Below, one piece after another: positions 16,162-23,887 of a stretch of DNA of 64,000 nt; position 1 is the stretch's first letter; every line of letters begins with the position of its first letter. The notes beneath the pieces are model-generated. The model ran no database searches, had not been told where the DNA came from, and saw only the letters and a program-made list of their open reading frames with translations. Origin of the DNA: Rhizomicrobium sp. (GTDB lineage Bacteria > Pseudomonadota > Alphaproteobacteria > Micropepsales > Micropepsaceae); contig JBBCGL010000001.1 in the NCBI GenBank assembly GCA_037200385.1, forward strand, positions 4,417,418 through 4,481,417, written 5' to 3'. The position numbers and the translations under genes were made by a program.

Positions 16162-17421
16162 ATGCGCAGAGTCGTCGTCACCGGACTTGGCCTCGTCACG
16201 CCGCTTGCTTGCGGCGTGGAAGAGACGTGGTCGCGCCTGCTCGCCGGGAAATCCGGCGCGCGGCCGATTACCAAGTTCCGGACCGACGACCTCGCGACCC
16301 GCTTCGCCTGCTCCGTGCCGCGCGGCGACGGGTCGGACGGCTCCTTCAACGCCGACCAGTGGGTCGACCCGAAGGAGCAGCGGCGGATGGACGATTTCAT
16401 CATCTTCGGGTTGGCCGCGGCCAAGCAGGCCGTGGTCGATTCCGGCTGGCTGCCGAAATCGGAGGAAGACCGCTACCGCACCGGTGTCCTGATGGGCTCG
16501 GGCATCGGCGGGCTCCCCGGCATCGAGGAAGGCGCGCTCCTGGTCGAGACCAAGGGGCCGCGCCGGCTCTCGCCCTTCTTCATCCCCGGCCGCCTGATCA
16601 ACCTGATCTCCGGCTATGCCTCGATCGAGCATGGCTACAAGGGCCCGAACCACGCCGTGGTCACGGCCTGCGCCACCGGCGCGCATGCCATCGGCGACGC
16701 GGCCCGCTTGATCGCTTATGACGACGCGGATGTGATGCTGGCCGGTGGCTCGGAAGCCGCGATCAGCCGCCTCGGCATCGCGGGCTTCAATGCCTGCCGC
16801 GCCCTCTGCACCGACTTCAACGACACTCCGGAGAAAGCCTCGCGGCCTTACGACAAGGATCGCGCCGGCTTCGTGATGGGCGAGGGCGCGGGCGCCGTGA
16901 TCCTCGAGGAGTACGAGCATGCCAAGGCGCGCGGCGCGCGCATCTACGGCGAAGTGCGCGGCTACGGCCTTTCGGGCGACGCCTTCCACATCACCGCCCC
17001 GTCGGAAGACGGCGACGGCGGCTACCGCGCGATGCAGATGGCGCTCAAGAAATCCGGCCTCTCGGTGTCCGACATCGACTACGTCAACGCCCACGGCACT
17101 TCGACCATGGCCGACTACATCGAGGCCGGCGCGGTCGAGCGCTTCCTCGGCAATGCCGCGGCCAAGACGTCGATGTCCTCGACCAAGTCGTCGATCGGCC
17201 ATCTGCTCGGCGCCGCCGGCGCGGTGGAGGCGATCTTCTGCCTCCTGGCGATGCGCGACCAGGTCGTGCCGCCCACCATCAACCTCGACAATCCCGACGG
17301 CGAGACCCAGCTCGACCTCGTCCCCAACACGCCCAAGAAGCGTGAGGTCAACGTGACGATGTCGAACTCCTTCGGCTTCGGCGGCACCAACGCCGCCCTG
17401 ATCTTCGCGCCCGCCGCGTAG
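16162..17421 (+). CDS. fabF: 3-oxoacyl-ACP synthase II
   Basis: FabF condenses malonyl-ACP with acyl-ACP, including long and unsaturated chains. The 419-residue thiolase-fold enzyme shows the full catalytic set: Cys170 in VVTACATGAH, His311 in NAHGTST and His347 in SIGHLLGA. The C-terminus SNSFGFGGTNAALIF is typical. The usual next gene, mltG, is displaced here by a toxin-antitoxin pair. Confidence 0.97.
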   Translation: MRRVVVTGLGLVTPLACGVEETWSRLLAGKSGARPITKFRTDDLATRFACSVPRGDGSDGSFNADQWVDPKEQRRMDDFIIFGLAAAKQAVVDSGWLPKSEEDRYRTGVLMGSGIGGLPGIEEGALLVETKGPRRLSPFFIPGRLINLISGYASIEHGYKGPNHAVVTACATGAHAIGDAARLIAYDDADVMLAGGSEAAISRLGIAGFNACRALCTDFNDTPEKASRPYDKDRAGFVMGEGAGAVILEEYEHAKARGARIYGEVRGYGLSGDAFHITAPSEDGDGGYRAMQMALKKSGLSVSDIDYVNAHGTSTMADYIEAGAVERFLGNAAAKTSMSSTKSSIGHLLGAAGAVEAIFCLLAMRDQVVPPTINLDNPDGETQLDLVPNTPKKREVNVTMSNSFGFGGTNAALIFAPAA

Positions 17422-17436
17422 CAGGCCGTCTTGCAA

Positions 17437-17470
17437 TCATAGTCCATAGTGCTATAGTTTATAGTTCTAG
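17437..17470 (+). promoter_or_regulatory. AT-rich ATAGT-repeat region before the toxin-antitoxin genes
   Basis: A short AT-rich island has several ATAGT units and a near-palindrome CTATAGTTTATAG (arms CTATA and TATAG, three-base centre). It differs sharply from the GC-rich surroundings. It fits a promoter with an overlapping operator for the Xre-type antitoxin, as in other higBA operons. Inference from position and symmetry. Confidence 0.5.
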
Positions 17471-17478
17471 GGTGACGC

Positions 17479-17847
17479 ATACGGGTCTTCAAGACCAAGT
17501 GGTTCGCCCGTTACGCGCGCAAGGAGCGCATCGCGGATTCCCCGCTGCGAGAGGCGGCGGCACGCGCTGAACGAGGTTTGATCGACGCGGATTTGGGCGG
17601 CGGGCTCATCAAGCAGCGCATCGGCCGTCCCGGGCAGGGGCGCTCGGGCGGGTACCGGACGCTTCTCGCATTCCGGCGCGAGGATAGAGCGATTTTCGTA
17701 TTTGCCTTTGCAAAAAGCGAGTTGGACAACATCCAGGACGATCAGTTGCGTGTGTTGAAGGAATTGGGCCAGGAGTGGTTGGACGCGAACGCACTGACTC
17801 TCGAAATGGCGATTGCTGACGGATCGCTGGTGGAGATTGGAATATGA
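17479..17847 (+). CDS. RelE/HigB-like toxin with ATA in place of the expected start
   Basis: The frame encodes a RelE-superfamily toxin of the kind paired with a downstream Xre antitoxin (RVFKTKWFARYARKERI, then KQRIGRPGQGRSGGYRTLLAFR, FVFAFAKSELDNI). Such toxins are ribosome-dependent mRNA nucleases. A normal family start would be at 17479, but the codon there is ATA, and a stop lies two codons before it. The first in-frame usual start is TTG at 17578, which would remove 33 N-terminal residues. Either initiation is at ATA, or the toxin is shortened, or it is disabled by an ATG-to-ATA change. The full frame is 122 residues. It overlaps the antitoxin gene by four bases. Confidence 0.7.
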   Translation: MRVFKTKWFARYARKERIADSPLREAAARAERGLIDADLGGGLIKQRIGRPGQGRSGGYRTLLAFRREDRAIFVFAFAKSELDNIQDDQLRVLKELGQEWLDANALTLEMAIADGSLVEIGI

Positions 17848-18164
17848 AGGCGAGATCGCGGCTGACAGAAGCACTGCTGGAGACGGCCGACGACATGCTG
17901 CGGATCGGCCTCCTGTCGAAAGAGAAGCACGAGCAGATCACCAAGCGCGATCTGGGTCGTGTGGAATCGGCCAAACCGATTTCGGCCAAAGACATCCGCG
18001 CCCTCCGCGAACGCGCCAATATGAGCCAAGCGGTTTTCGCGCGTTACCTTAACGTCACGCCGGGCTATGTTTCCCAGCTCGAACGCGGCACCAAGCATCC
18101 CACCGGCGCCGCTCTCGCGCTTCTGAACGTCATCCAGCGCAAGGGAATCGAGGCGATTCTCTAG
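17844..18164 (+). CDS. HigA-like Xre-family antitoxin
   Basis: The 106-residue protein has a C-terminal helix-turn-helix, ALRERANMSQAVFARYLNVT, followed by PGYVSQLERGTKHPTGAALALL, as in Xre/HigA antitoxins. These bind the toxin and repress their own promoter. The ATG overlaps the toxin stop (ATGA), which supports coupled translation and the toxin-first gene order of higBA. The pair sits between fabF and mltG, genes that are normally adjacent. Confidence 0.88.
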   Translation: MKARSRLTEALLETADDMLRIGLLSKEKHEQITKRDLGRVESAKPISAKDIRALRERANMSQAVFARYLNVTPGYVSQLERGTKHPTGAALALLNVIQRKGIEAIL

Positions 18165-18193
18165 CGTCCTCCACCCGCAAGGCTGATTCCACC

Positions 18194-19210
18194 ATGGGCC
18201 GTATCCTCGCCGTCCTCGTCCTGCTGGCCGTCATTGTCGCGGGCGCCTTCGAGTGGGAGACCTTCAATTTCTCCGCCCCGGAGCCCGCCGCCCGGAACGG
18301 CAAGGAGACCGTGCTCCTGATCAAGCCCGGGGACGGCATCAAGGCGATCTCGGAGAAGCTCGAAGCCGCCGGGGTCGTCAAGCACGCACTGCTGTTCCAG
18401 ATCGGCGTGCGCTGGCGCCAGGCGACCGGCAAGCTGAAGGCCGGCGAATACGCCATCCCGTCGCGCGCCTCGATGCGCGACATCATGGCGATCTTCATCG
18501 CCGGCAAGGCGATCGAGCATAAGCTCACCGCCGCCGAAGGCCTGACCTCCGACATGATCGCCAGGCTGATCAATGCCGATCCGGTGCTGCAGGGCCCGCC
18601 GGTCGCGGTGCCGGAAGAGGGCACGCTGCTGCCCGAGACCTATCTCTTCATGCGCGGCGATACCCGCCAGCAGATCGTCGCGCGGATGCGCAAGGCGCAG
18701 AAGCAGGTGATCGCCCGGCTGTGGCCGAAGCGCGACGCCGATCTGCCCTACACCACGGTGCGCGAGGCGATCATCCTCGCCTCCATCGTCGAGAAGGAGA
18801 CCTCGCTGCCGGCCGAGCGCCGCCACATCGCCGCGATCTTCGTCAACCGCCTGCGCACCGGCATGAAGCTGCAATCCGATCCGACGATCATCTATTCCAT
18901 CACCGGCGGCTATCCGCTCGGCCGCGGCATCCGCGCCAGCGAGCTGGCGCGTGTCACGCCGTACAATTCCTATGCCGTCGCCGGCCTGCCGCCAACGCCG
19001 ATCTGCAACCCGGGCAAGGATTCGATCGACGCCGTGCTCAATCCCGGCACCAGCAAGGATCTCTATTTCGTCGCAAGCGGCAGCGGCGGGCATTATTTCT
19101 CCGCCACCATCGCGGACCAGACCCGGCATGTCGCCGAACTGCGCGCCCGCGAGCGCCTGCAGAAGACGGCCAAGCCCGCGATCCCCGTTCCCGCCACCCC
19201 GCATCTGTAG
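18194..19210 (+). CDS. mltG: Endolytic peptidoglycan transglycosylase
   Basis: MltG cuts nascent glycan strands within the chain and helps set their length. The 338-residue protein has one N-terminal membrane segment (residues 3-20), a LysM-like region and the YceG domain. The catalytic Glu200 lies in LASIVEKET, followed by FVNRLRTGMKLQSDPTIIY. The C-terminus IPVPATPHL is likely disordered. It begins 29 bases after the antitoxin gene; in most alphaproteobacteria it follows fabF directly. Confidence 0.95.
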   Translation: MGRILAVLVLLAVIVAGAFEWETFNFSAPEPAARNGKETVLLIKPGDGIKAISEKLEAAGVVKHALLFQIGVRWRQATGKLKAGEYAIPSRASMRDIMAIFIAGKAIEHKLTAAEGLTSDMIARLINADPVLQGPPVAVPEEGTLLPETYLFMRGDTRQQIVARMRKAQKQVIARLWPKRDADLPYTTVREAIILASIVEKETSLPAERRHIAAIFVNRLRTGMKLQSDPTIIYSITGGYPLGRGIRASELARVTPYNSYAVAGLPPTPICNPGKDSIDAVLNPGTSKDLYFVASGSGGHYFSATIADQTRHVAELRARERLQKTAKPAIPVPATPHL

Positions 19211-19235
19211 ACGTGCGCGCCCGCGACCACATCCT

Positions 19236-19336
19236 GTCATCCCGGCCAAGCGATGCGAAAGCATCGCGCAGAGCCGGGACCCATTCGGACGCCTGCGCGA
19301 TGGCTCCCGGCTCTCGCTCCGCCCGGCTGGGATGAC
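19236..19336. repeat. Palindromic repeat family B, copy 2
   Basis: The element starts GTCATCCCGGCCAAGCGATG and ends GGGATGAC. It contains GCGATGCGAAAGCATCGC (hairpin with GCGATGC and GCATCGC arms), AGAGCCGGGACCCAT and CCCGGCTCTCGC in the same order as copy 1 at 13791-13926. It lies between mltG and the yicC-like gene. Confidence 0.85.
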
Positions 19337-19416
19337 AAGCCGGCGTAACGGGGGGGAAAGAACGTCGTGGGAACTCAAGCCTTTGCCTCTGTCCCTCCCA
19401 GGTCTATCTTCGCGCC

Positions 19417-20304
19417 ATGACCATCGTCAGCATGACCGGATTCGCCGAGGCGCATGGCAGCCGCGAGGGCACGCGCTGGCGCTGGGAGGTGAAGTCCGTC
19501 AATGGACGCGGCCTCGACCTGCGCCTGCGCACCCCGCCCGGCTTCGACGGCATCGAGCCGCCCGCCCGCACCCTGGCCAATGAGCGCTTCAGGCGCGGCT
19601 CGCTCCAGGCGGCGCTGACGCTGGAGGCGAATGGCGACGCCAAGGGCCTGCGCGTCGATCCCGCCGCGCTCGCCGCCGCGATCCGCATCGCGCGCGAAGT
19701 CGCGGCCGAGACCGGCCTCGCCCCGGCGCGCATCGACGGGCTCCTCGCCCTCAAGGGCGTCATCGTCCAGGACGAGGCCGTGGCGCTGGATGAGCGCGAG
19801 CGCGCCGTGCGCGATGCGGCGATCCTCGAAACCCTCGCCACCGCCTTCGACGCCTTGGCGCGCGCCCGTGCCGGCGAGGGCCGCAAGCTCCACGCCGTCC
19901 TTGCCGCGCAGATCGACGAGATCGACCGCCTGACGCAGCAGGCCGCTACGCTCGCCGCCGCCCAGCCCGCGGCGCTGCGCGACAAGCTGGCGGCGCAGGT
20001 CAAGGACATGCTCGCCGGCGGCACCCTGGCGGAAGACCGCCTGGCGCAGGAGGTGGCGCTGCTCGCCGTGAAGGCCGACATCCGGGAGGAGCTCGACCGC
20101 CTGCGTGCCCATGTCCAGGAAGCGCGCGCGCTGATGGCGTCCGGCGACGCGGTCGGCCGCAAGCTCGATTTCCTGTCGCAGGAGTTCAACCGCGAAGCCA
20201 ACACGCTGTGCAGCAAGTCGTCCGACATCGCGCTGACGCGCACGGGCCTCGCGCTCAAGGCCGTCATCGACCAGTTCCGCGAGCAGGCCCAAAATGTCGA
20301 GTAA
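19417..20304 (+). CDS. YicC/YloC-family endoribonuclease
   Basis: The 295-residue protein begins MTIVSMTGFAEA and continues WRWEVKSVNGRGLDLRLR, the family hallmark, and ends with LSQEFNREANTLCSKSSD, also strongly conserved. YicC proteins are metal-dependent endoribonucleases that promote decay of small RNAs in E. coli. The gene precedes gmk by nine bases, a linkage common to this family. Confidence 0.93.
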   Translation: MTIVSMTGFAEAHGSREGTRWRWEVKSVNGRGLDLRLRTPPGFDGIEPPARTLANERFRRGSLQAALTLEANGDAKGLRVDPAALAAAIRIAREVAAETGLAPARIDGLLALKGVIVQDEAVALDERERAVRDAAILETLATAFDALARARAGEGRKLHAVLAAQIDEIDRLTQQAATLAAAQPAALRDKLAAQVKDMLAGGTLAEDRLAQEVALLAVKADIREELDRLRAHVQEARALMASGDAVGRKLDFLSQEFNREANTLCSKSSDIALTRTGLALKAVIDQFREQAQNVE

Positions 20305-20313
20305 GCCCGTCGA

Positions 20314-20943
20314 ATGAGTCACGAGATCAAGCGGCGCGGTCTGATGCTCGTCCTGTCGTCGCCGTCCGGTGCGGGCAAGAGCACGCTGGCGAAGGGCCTT
20401 CTGGCGAGCGATGCCGGCATCTTCATGTCGGTCTCCGCCACGACCCGCGCGCCGCGCCCCACCGAGACCGAGGGCCGCGACTATTTCTTCGTCTCGCCCA
20501 CGAAATTCGAGGCGATGGCGAGCGCCGGCGCGCTGCTCGAGCACGCACATGTCTTCGACCACCGCTACGGCACGCCGCGCCGGCCGGTGGTCGATGCGCT
20601 GGACGCCGGCCGCGACGTGCTGTTCGACATCGACTGGCAGGGCACCCAGCAGCTCAAGGAGGGCGCCCGCGAGGATCTCGTCAGCGTCTTCATCCTGCCG
20701 CCCAGCCATGACGAGCTGGAGCGCCGCCTCAAGACCCGCGCCCAGGACTCCGACGAGGTGGTGGCCCGGCGGATGGCCAAGGCGGCCGCCGAGATCAGCC
20801 ATTGGCCGGAATACGACTATGTCGTGCTCAACCGCGACGTGACGCGCGCCCTGGGCCAGATCCAATCGATCCTCGAAGCCGAGCGCGCCCGCCGCACCCG
20901 CCTGGTCGGCGTCGGCGAATTCGTGGCGGAGCTGACGCGCTGA
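20314..20943 (+). CDS. gmk: Guanylate kinase
   Basis: Gmk phosphorylates GMP or dGMP with ATP. The 209-residue protein has the P-loop SSPSGAGKST at 15-24, the GMP-binding region SVSATTRAPRPTE and RDYFFVS, and the lid SDEVVARRMAKA. The length is normal. It closes the fabD-to-gmk run of plus-strand genes and is followed by a family D repeat. Confidence 0.97.
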   Translation: MSHEIKRRGLMLVLSSPSGAGKSTLAKGLLASDAGIFMSVSATTRAPRPTETEGRDYFFVSPTKFEAMASAGALLEHAHVFDHRYGTPRRPVVDALDAGRDVLFDIDWQGTQQLKEGAREDLVSVFILPPSHDELERRLKTRAQDSDEVVARRMAKAAAEISHWPEYDYVVLNRDVTRALGQIQSILEAERARRTRLVGVGEFVAELTR

Positions 20944-20950
20944 AAAATTA

Positions 20951-21003
20951 CCTCCCCCATTGTGGGGAGGTCGAAAATCGCAAAGCGATTTTCGGGTGGG
21001 GGG
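20951..21003. repeat. Palindromic repeat family D, copy 1
   Basis: Two hairpins follow each other. The first is CCTCCCC...GGGGAGG (20951-20970). The second is a perfect GAAAATCGC-AAA-GCGATTTTC (20973-20993), followed by GGGTGGGGG. It lies directly after the gmk stop and may also act as a 3' structure. Confidence 0.8.
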
Positions 21004-21063
21004 CGGTCTCCGGATGCCCCACAAAGTGACGGAACGCACACGCCGTCCCACAGTTACCACCCC

Positions 21064-21360
21064 ATGTCCCTCATCGCCATCATCGGCACCCTTGCCGCGT
21101 TGTGTTCGACGATCAGCTTCGTGCCGCAGGCGTGGAAGATCATTCGCACCCGCGAGACCAAGGACATCTCGACCGGCATGTATCTGCTCACCGTCACCGG
21201 CTTCGCCGCCTGGACGACCTATGGCCTGCTGCTGATGCAGTGGCCGCTGATCGCGGCGAACGGCATCTGCCTGGTGCTCTCCGCTTTCATCCTGACGATG
21301 AAACTGCTGCCCCAGCGGGAGAAGAATGCGGTGGCGGACAAGATCGTGGAGAAAGTATAG
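21064..21360 (+). CDS. SemiSWEET-type transporter
   Basis: The 98-residue protein has three membrane helices and the PQ motif at residues 21-22 (STISFVPQAWKIIRT), the plan of bacterial SemiSWEET proteins. These work as dimers that let sugars move down their gradient. The second and third helices are YLLTVTGFAAWTTYGLLL and LIAANGICLVLSAFILTM. The ATG at 21064 gives this standard N-terminus. It is flanked by family D repeats on both sides and has no sugar enzyme beside it, so the cargo is open. Confidence 0.88.
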   Translation: MSLIAIIGTLAALCSTISFVPQAWKIIRTRETKDISTGMYLLTVTGFAAWTTYGLLLMQWPLIAANGICLVLSAFILTMKLLPQREKNAVADKIVEKV

Positions 21361-21367
21361 CGCCCAT

Positions 21368-21513
21368 CACCTCCCCCTCGTGGGGAGGTCGACGCGCGGA
21401 CCCCGGACTTGGTCCGGGGGAGCACGTCGGGTGGGGGACCGCTCCATCCGGATGGACCCGCCCCCACCCGAAAATCGCTCTGCGATTTTCGATTTCCCCA
21501 CAAGGGGGGAGGT
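21368..21513. repeat. Palindromic repeat family D, copy 2 (long form)
   Basis: The element begins CCTCCCCCTCGTGGGGAGG and ends with GGGGGGAGGT, with CCCCCACCCGAAAATCGC, CTCTGC and GATTTTCG in the right half. The left half has CCCCGGACTTGGTCCGGGG, another hairpin. It separates the SemiSWEET gene from the convergent amidohydrolase gene. Confidence 0.8.
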
Positions 21514-21517
21514 CATC

Positions 21518-22564
21518 TCAATCCAGCTTCACCCGGTACACCCGCTTCGCGGTGCCGCTGAACAGCGCGGCCTTTTCATCGGCGGAATAATCCTTGGCGA
21601 CGCGCTTGAACGCGTTCCACAGCGAGACGTAGTCGCAGCCGAAGCGGTCGACCGGGAAATTGCTTTCGAACATGCAGCGCCCGGCGCCGAACGCCGCGAT
21701 GCAGGTCTCGATATAGGGCTTCCATTGCGCCGCCAGCGTCTCCGATGGCGGGTCGGCCTCGTGCATGCGCAGCTTGAAGCCGGCGAAGGGCATCGGCAGG
21801 CCGCCGACCTTCACCACCACGTTCGGGCAGGCTGCCAAGGTCTCGATGTTCGCCTTCCACGCCGCGAAGCGCGCCTCGCGCTGGCCGGCATAGGCGCCGA
21901 TGCCGAGCGGCGTGCCGACATGGTCGAGCACGATGGTCGTCTCCGGGAAGGCGCGTGCCAGGTCGATCAGGTCGGGAAGCTGCGGCTCCAGCAGCCAGGC
22001 ATCGAACGACAGCCCCAGCTTGTGCAGCACCGCGAAGCCCTCGCGGAATTGCCGGTCGAGATAAAGCCCCGCCGTGTTGCGTCCCGCCAGTGGCCCCAGC
22101 ACGCCGGCGTCCGCGTCATGCGAGGCGCTGTGGCGGATGCCGCGGAAGCGGCCATGCCCTGCCGCGATATGCGAGCGCAGCGTGTCTTCCACCACCTCGG
22201 CGCCGATCCGCAGATCGACATGCCCGACGATCCCCGCGCAGGCGCGCACCTCGCCATAGAGGCCGCTGGCCGTCATCGCCGCGATGCCGTTCACGAACTC
22301 CGTCTCGCCGACGCATTTGAGCGCGTCCGGCCCGTCGGCGCGGTACATCGCGCCGCACTCCATGTAGATCGTGCCGCGCACATTGTGCCCGGACCGGAGA
22401 TCCGCCAGCAGTTCGTCGAGCAGGTAGCGCGGGATGTTCCGGATGATGTCCATGAAGCCGTGCTCGGACGGCGGCAGGTTCTTCAGGATCTCGGTCGGGC
22501 GGTCCCACAGGTGATGATGCGGATCGACGATCGGCAGATCGGGTTCGAGAATGGTCTCGGGCAT
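21518..22564 (-). CDS. Amidohydrolase-family metal-dependent hydrolase
   Basis: The 348-residue TIM-barrel protein has the metal-binding start IVDPHHHLWD (residues 12-21), which defines the amidohydrolase-2 branch that includes 2-pyrone-4,6-dicarboxylate lactonase and L-fuconolactonase-like enzymes. Later signatures are RGIRHSASHD, LDHVGTPLG and MFESNFPVD, where the Asp is a likely catalytic residue. I chose ATG 22564, nine bases after GGAGG, over the TTG at 22570. The substrate is probably a lactone of an aromatic or sugar acid; no pathway neighbours settle it. Confidence 0.87.
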   Translation of the reverse strand: MPETILEPDLPIVDPHHHLWDRPTEILKNLPPSEHGFMDIIRNIPRYLLDELLADLRSGHNVRGTIYMECGAMYRADGPDALKCVGETEFVNGIAAMTASGLYGEVRACAGIVGHVDLRIGAEVVEDTLRSHIAAGHGRFRGIRHSASHDADAGVLGPLAGRNTAGLYLDRQFREGFAVLHKLGLSFDAWLLEPQLPDLIDLARAFPETTIVLDHVGTPLGIGAYAGQREARFAAWKANIETLAACPNVVVKVGGLPMPFAGFKLRMHEADPPSETLAAQWKPYIETCIAAFGAGRCMFESNFPVDRFGCDYVSLWNAFKRVAKDYSADEKAALFSGTAKRVYRVKLD

Positions 22565-22584
22565 GTGCAACGTCCTCCCAGCTT

Positions 22585-22755
22585 GTCATCCCCGGCGAGC
22601 TGCGCGGCAGCGCAGCGAGGGAAGGGGACCCAGGTAGCGACACGGCTCCGGTCCCACGGAAATTATGCGGTCTTCTGTCGAGACCTTTCCCAACCCTACC
22701 ACCTGGGTCCCCTTCCCAGCCATCGCGCTCAGGCGCGATGGCTGCCGGGGATGAC
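22585..22755. repeat. Palindromic repeat family C, copy 1
   Basis: Outer ends are GTCATCCCCGGCGAGC and GCCGGGGATGAC. Inside are perfect 16-bp inverted arms, GGAAGGGGACCCAGGT (22620-22635) and ACCTGGGTCCCCTTCC (22701-22716), around a roughly 65-base less ordered centre. It fills the gap between the alcohol dehydrogenase and amidohydrolase genes. Related copies are at 25910-26075 and 46560-46730. Confidence 0.88.
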
Positions 22756-22765
22756 AGGCGAGCTG

Positions 22766-23821
22766 TTACGGCGTCAGGACCACGCGGCCCGTGATCTTGC
22801 CTTCGCGCAGGTCGTCCAGCGTTTGGCTCGCCTGGTTCATCGGGCGCCTGGTATAGGGAATCGGGTCGACCTTGCCGGCGCGCACCAGCGCCATCATCTC
22901 GTGCGTCTCGGGCAGCGAGCCGGTCATCGAGCCGCCGATCGAGATCGTGCGGAACGGGAACATCGGCAGCGGCATCGACATCGCGCCGCCGAACAGGCCG
23001 ACGATGATCACCTTGCCGCCGCGCCGCACCGACTGGCTGGCGAAGGCGAAGCTCTTCTCCGAGCCCACGAAGTCGATCACCGCATAGGCGCCGCCCTTGG
23101 TGTCGGCGACCAGTTTCTTGGCCGCGTCCGGCTCCTTGGTGTTGTAGACCGCCGAGGCGCCGGCCTTCTTCGCCGCTTCGAGACGGCCTTCGTCGATGTC
23201 CGCCGCGATAGGTCCCTTGCCGAACAGGGCGCGCGCGAACTGCACGCCCATCATGCCGACGCCGCCCACCCCCACCACCAGCACCTGGTCGTCGGGGCCG
23301 AGCGTGCCGACCTTCTTCATCGCCGCATAGCCGGTGAGGCCCGAGCACATGTAAGCCGCGCCCAGCGCCGGGTCGGTCTTGCCGTAGTCGATCAGGTATT
23401 TCTGGTCGGGCACGATCACATGGGTCGCGTAGCCGCCCGGGCAGCCATTGGAGCAGCCGAGCTGGCGCGGCCCGCCGATGCACAGATTCTCCTCGCCGCG
23501 CAGGCAGGACGGGCACTTGCCGCAGCCGATCCAGGGGAACGCCGCGAAGCGCTGGCCGACCGCGACGCCCGTCACGTCCGGCCCCACGGCGACGACCTCG
23601 CCTTCGATCTCATGGCCCAGCGTGTGCGGCAGCTTCATGTTCGCCATCGGCAGCTTGGCGCCGCCGCCCAGGTCGAAATAGCCGTCATGGATATGCACGT
23701 CGGAGTGGCAGACGCCGGCGTTGAGGACCTTGAGCAGGACCTCCTTGCCCGTGGGCACGGGCGTCGGAGTCTCGATTTCCTCGAGCGGCTTGCCGAATTC
23801 GGTGATGGCTTGGCTGCGCAT
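22766..23821 (-). CDS. Zinc-dependent alcohol dehydrogenase (MDR family)
   Basis: The 351-residue medium-chain dehydrogenase oxidises alcohols or reduces aldehydes with NAD. Catalytic zinc ligands are Cys38 (GVCHSD), His70 with Glu71 (LGHE) and probably Cys159. The structural zinc site is formed by Cys100, 103, 106 and 114 (GCGKCPSCLRGEENLC). The Rossmann motif is VGVGGVGMMG near 183-192, with an acidic ADIDE end that favours NAD over NADP. It has a full length and no signal peptide. It lies between the amidohydrolase and phospholipase genes on the same strand, but repeats separate them from a clear operon. Confidence 0.92.
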   Translation of the reverse strand: MRSQAITEFGKPLEEIETPTPVPTGKEVLLKVLNAGVCHSDVHIHDGYFDLGGGAKLPMANMKLPHTLGHEIEGEVVAVGPDVTGVAVGQRFAAFPWIGCGKCPSCLRGEENLCIGGPRQLGCSNGCPGGYATHVIVPDQKYLIDYGKTDPALGAAYMCSGLTGYAAMKKVGTLGPDDQVLVVGVGGVGMMGVQFARALFGKGPIAADIDEGRLEAAKKAGASAVYNTKEPDAAKKLVADTKGGAYAVIDFVGSEKSFAFASQSVRRGGKVIIVGLFGGAMSMPLPMFPFRTISIGGSMTGSLPETHEMMALVRAGKVDPIPYTRRPMNQASQTLDDLREGKITGRVVLTP

Positions 23822-23887
23822 GGCGCGTCTCCCTTGGACAGTTCTTGTTCTGACTTGTTGTCAGTGTGGCAGGCCGGGCGGGCAGCT

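Noticed and set aside
20951-21513. CRISPR-like array from repeated hairpins around the SemiSWEET gene
   Set aside because: Repeats are palindromic, unevenly spaced, separated by a gene and not followed by unique spacers; no cas genes.
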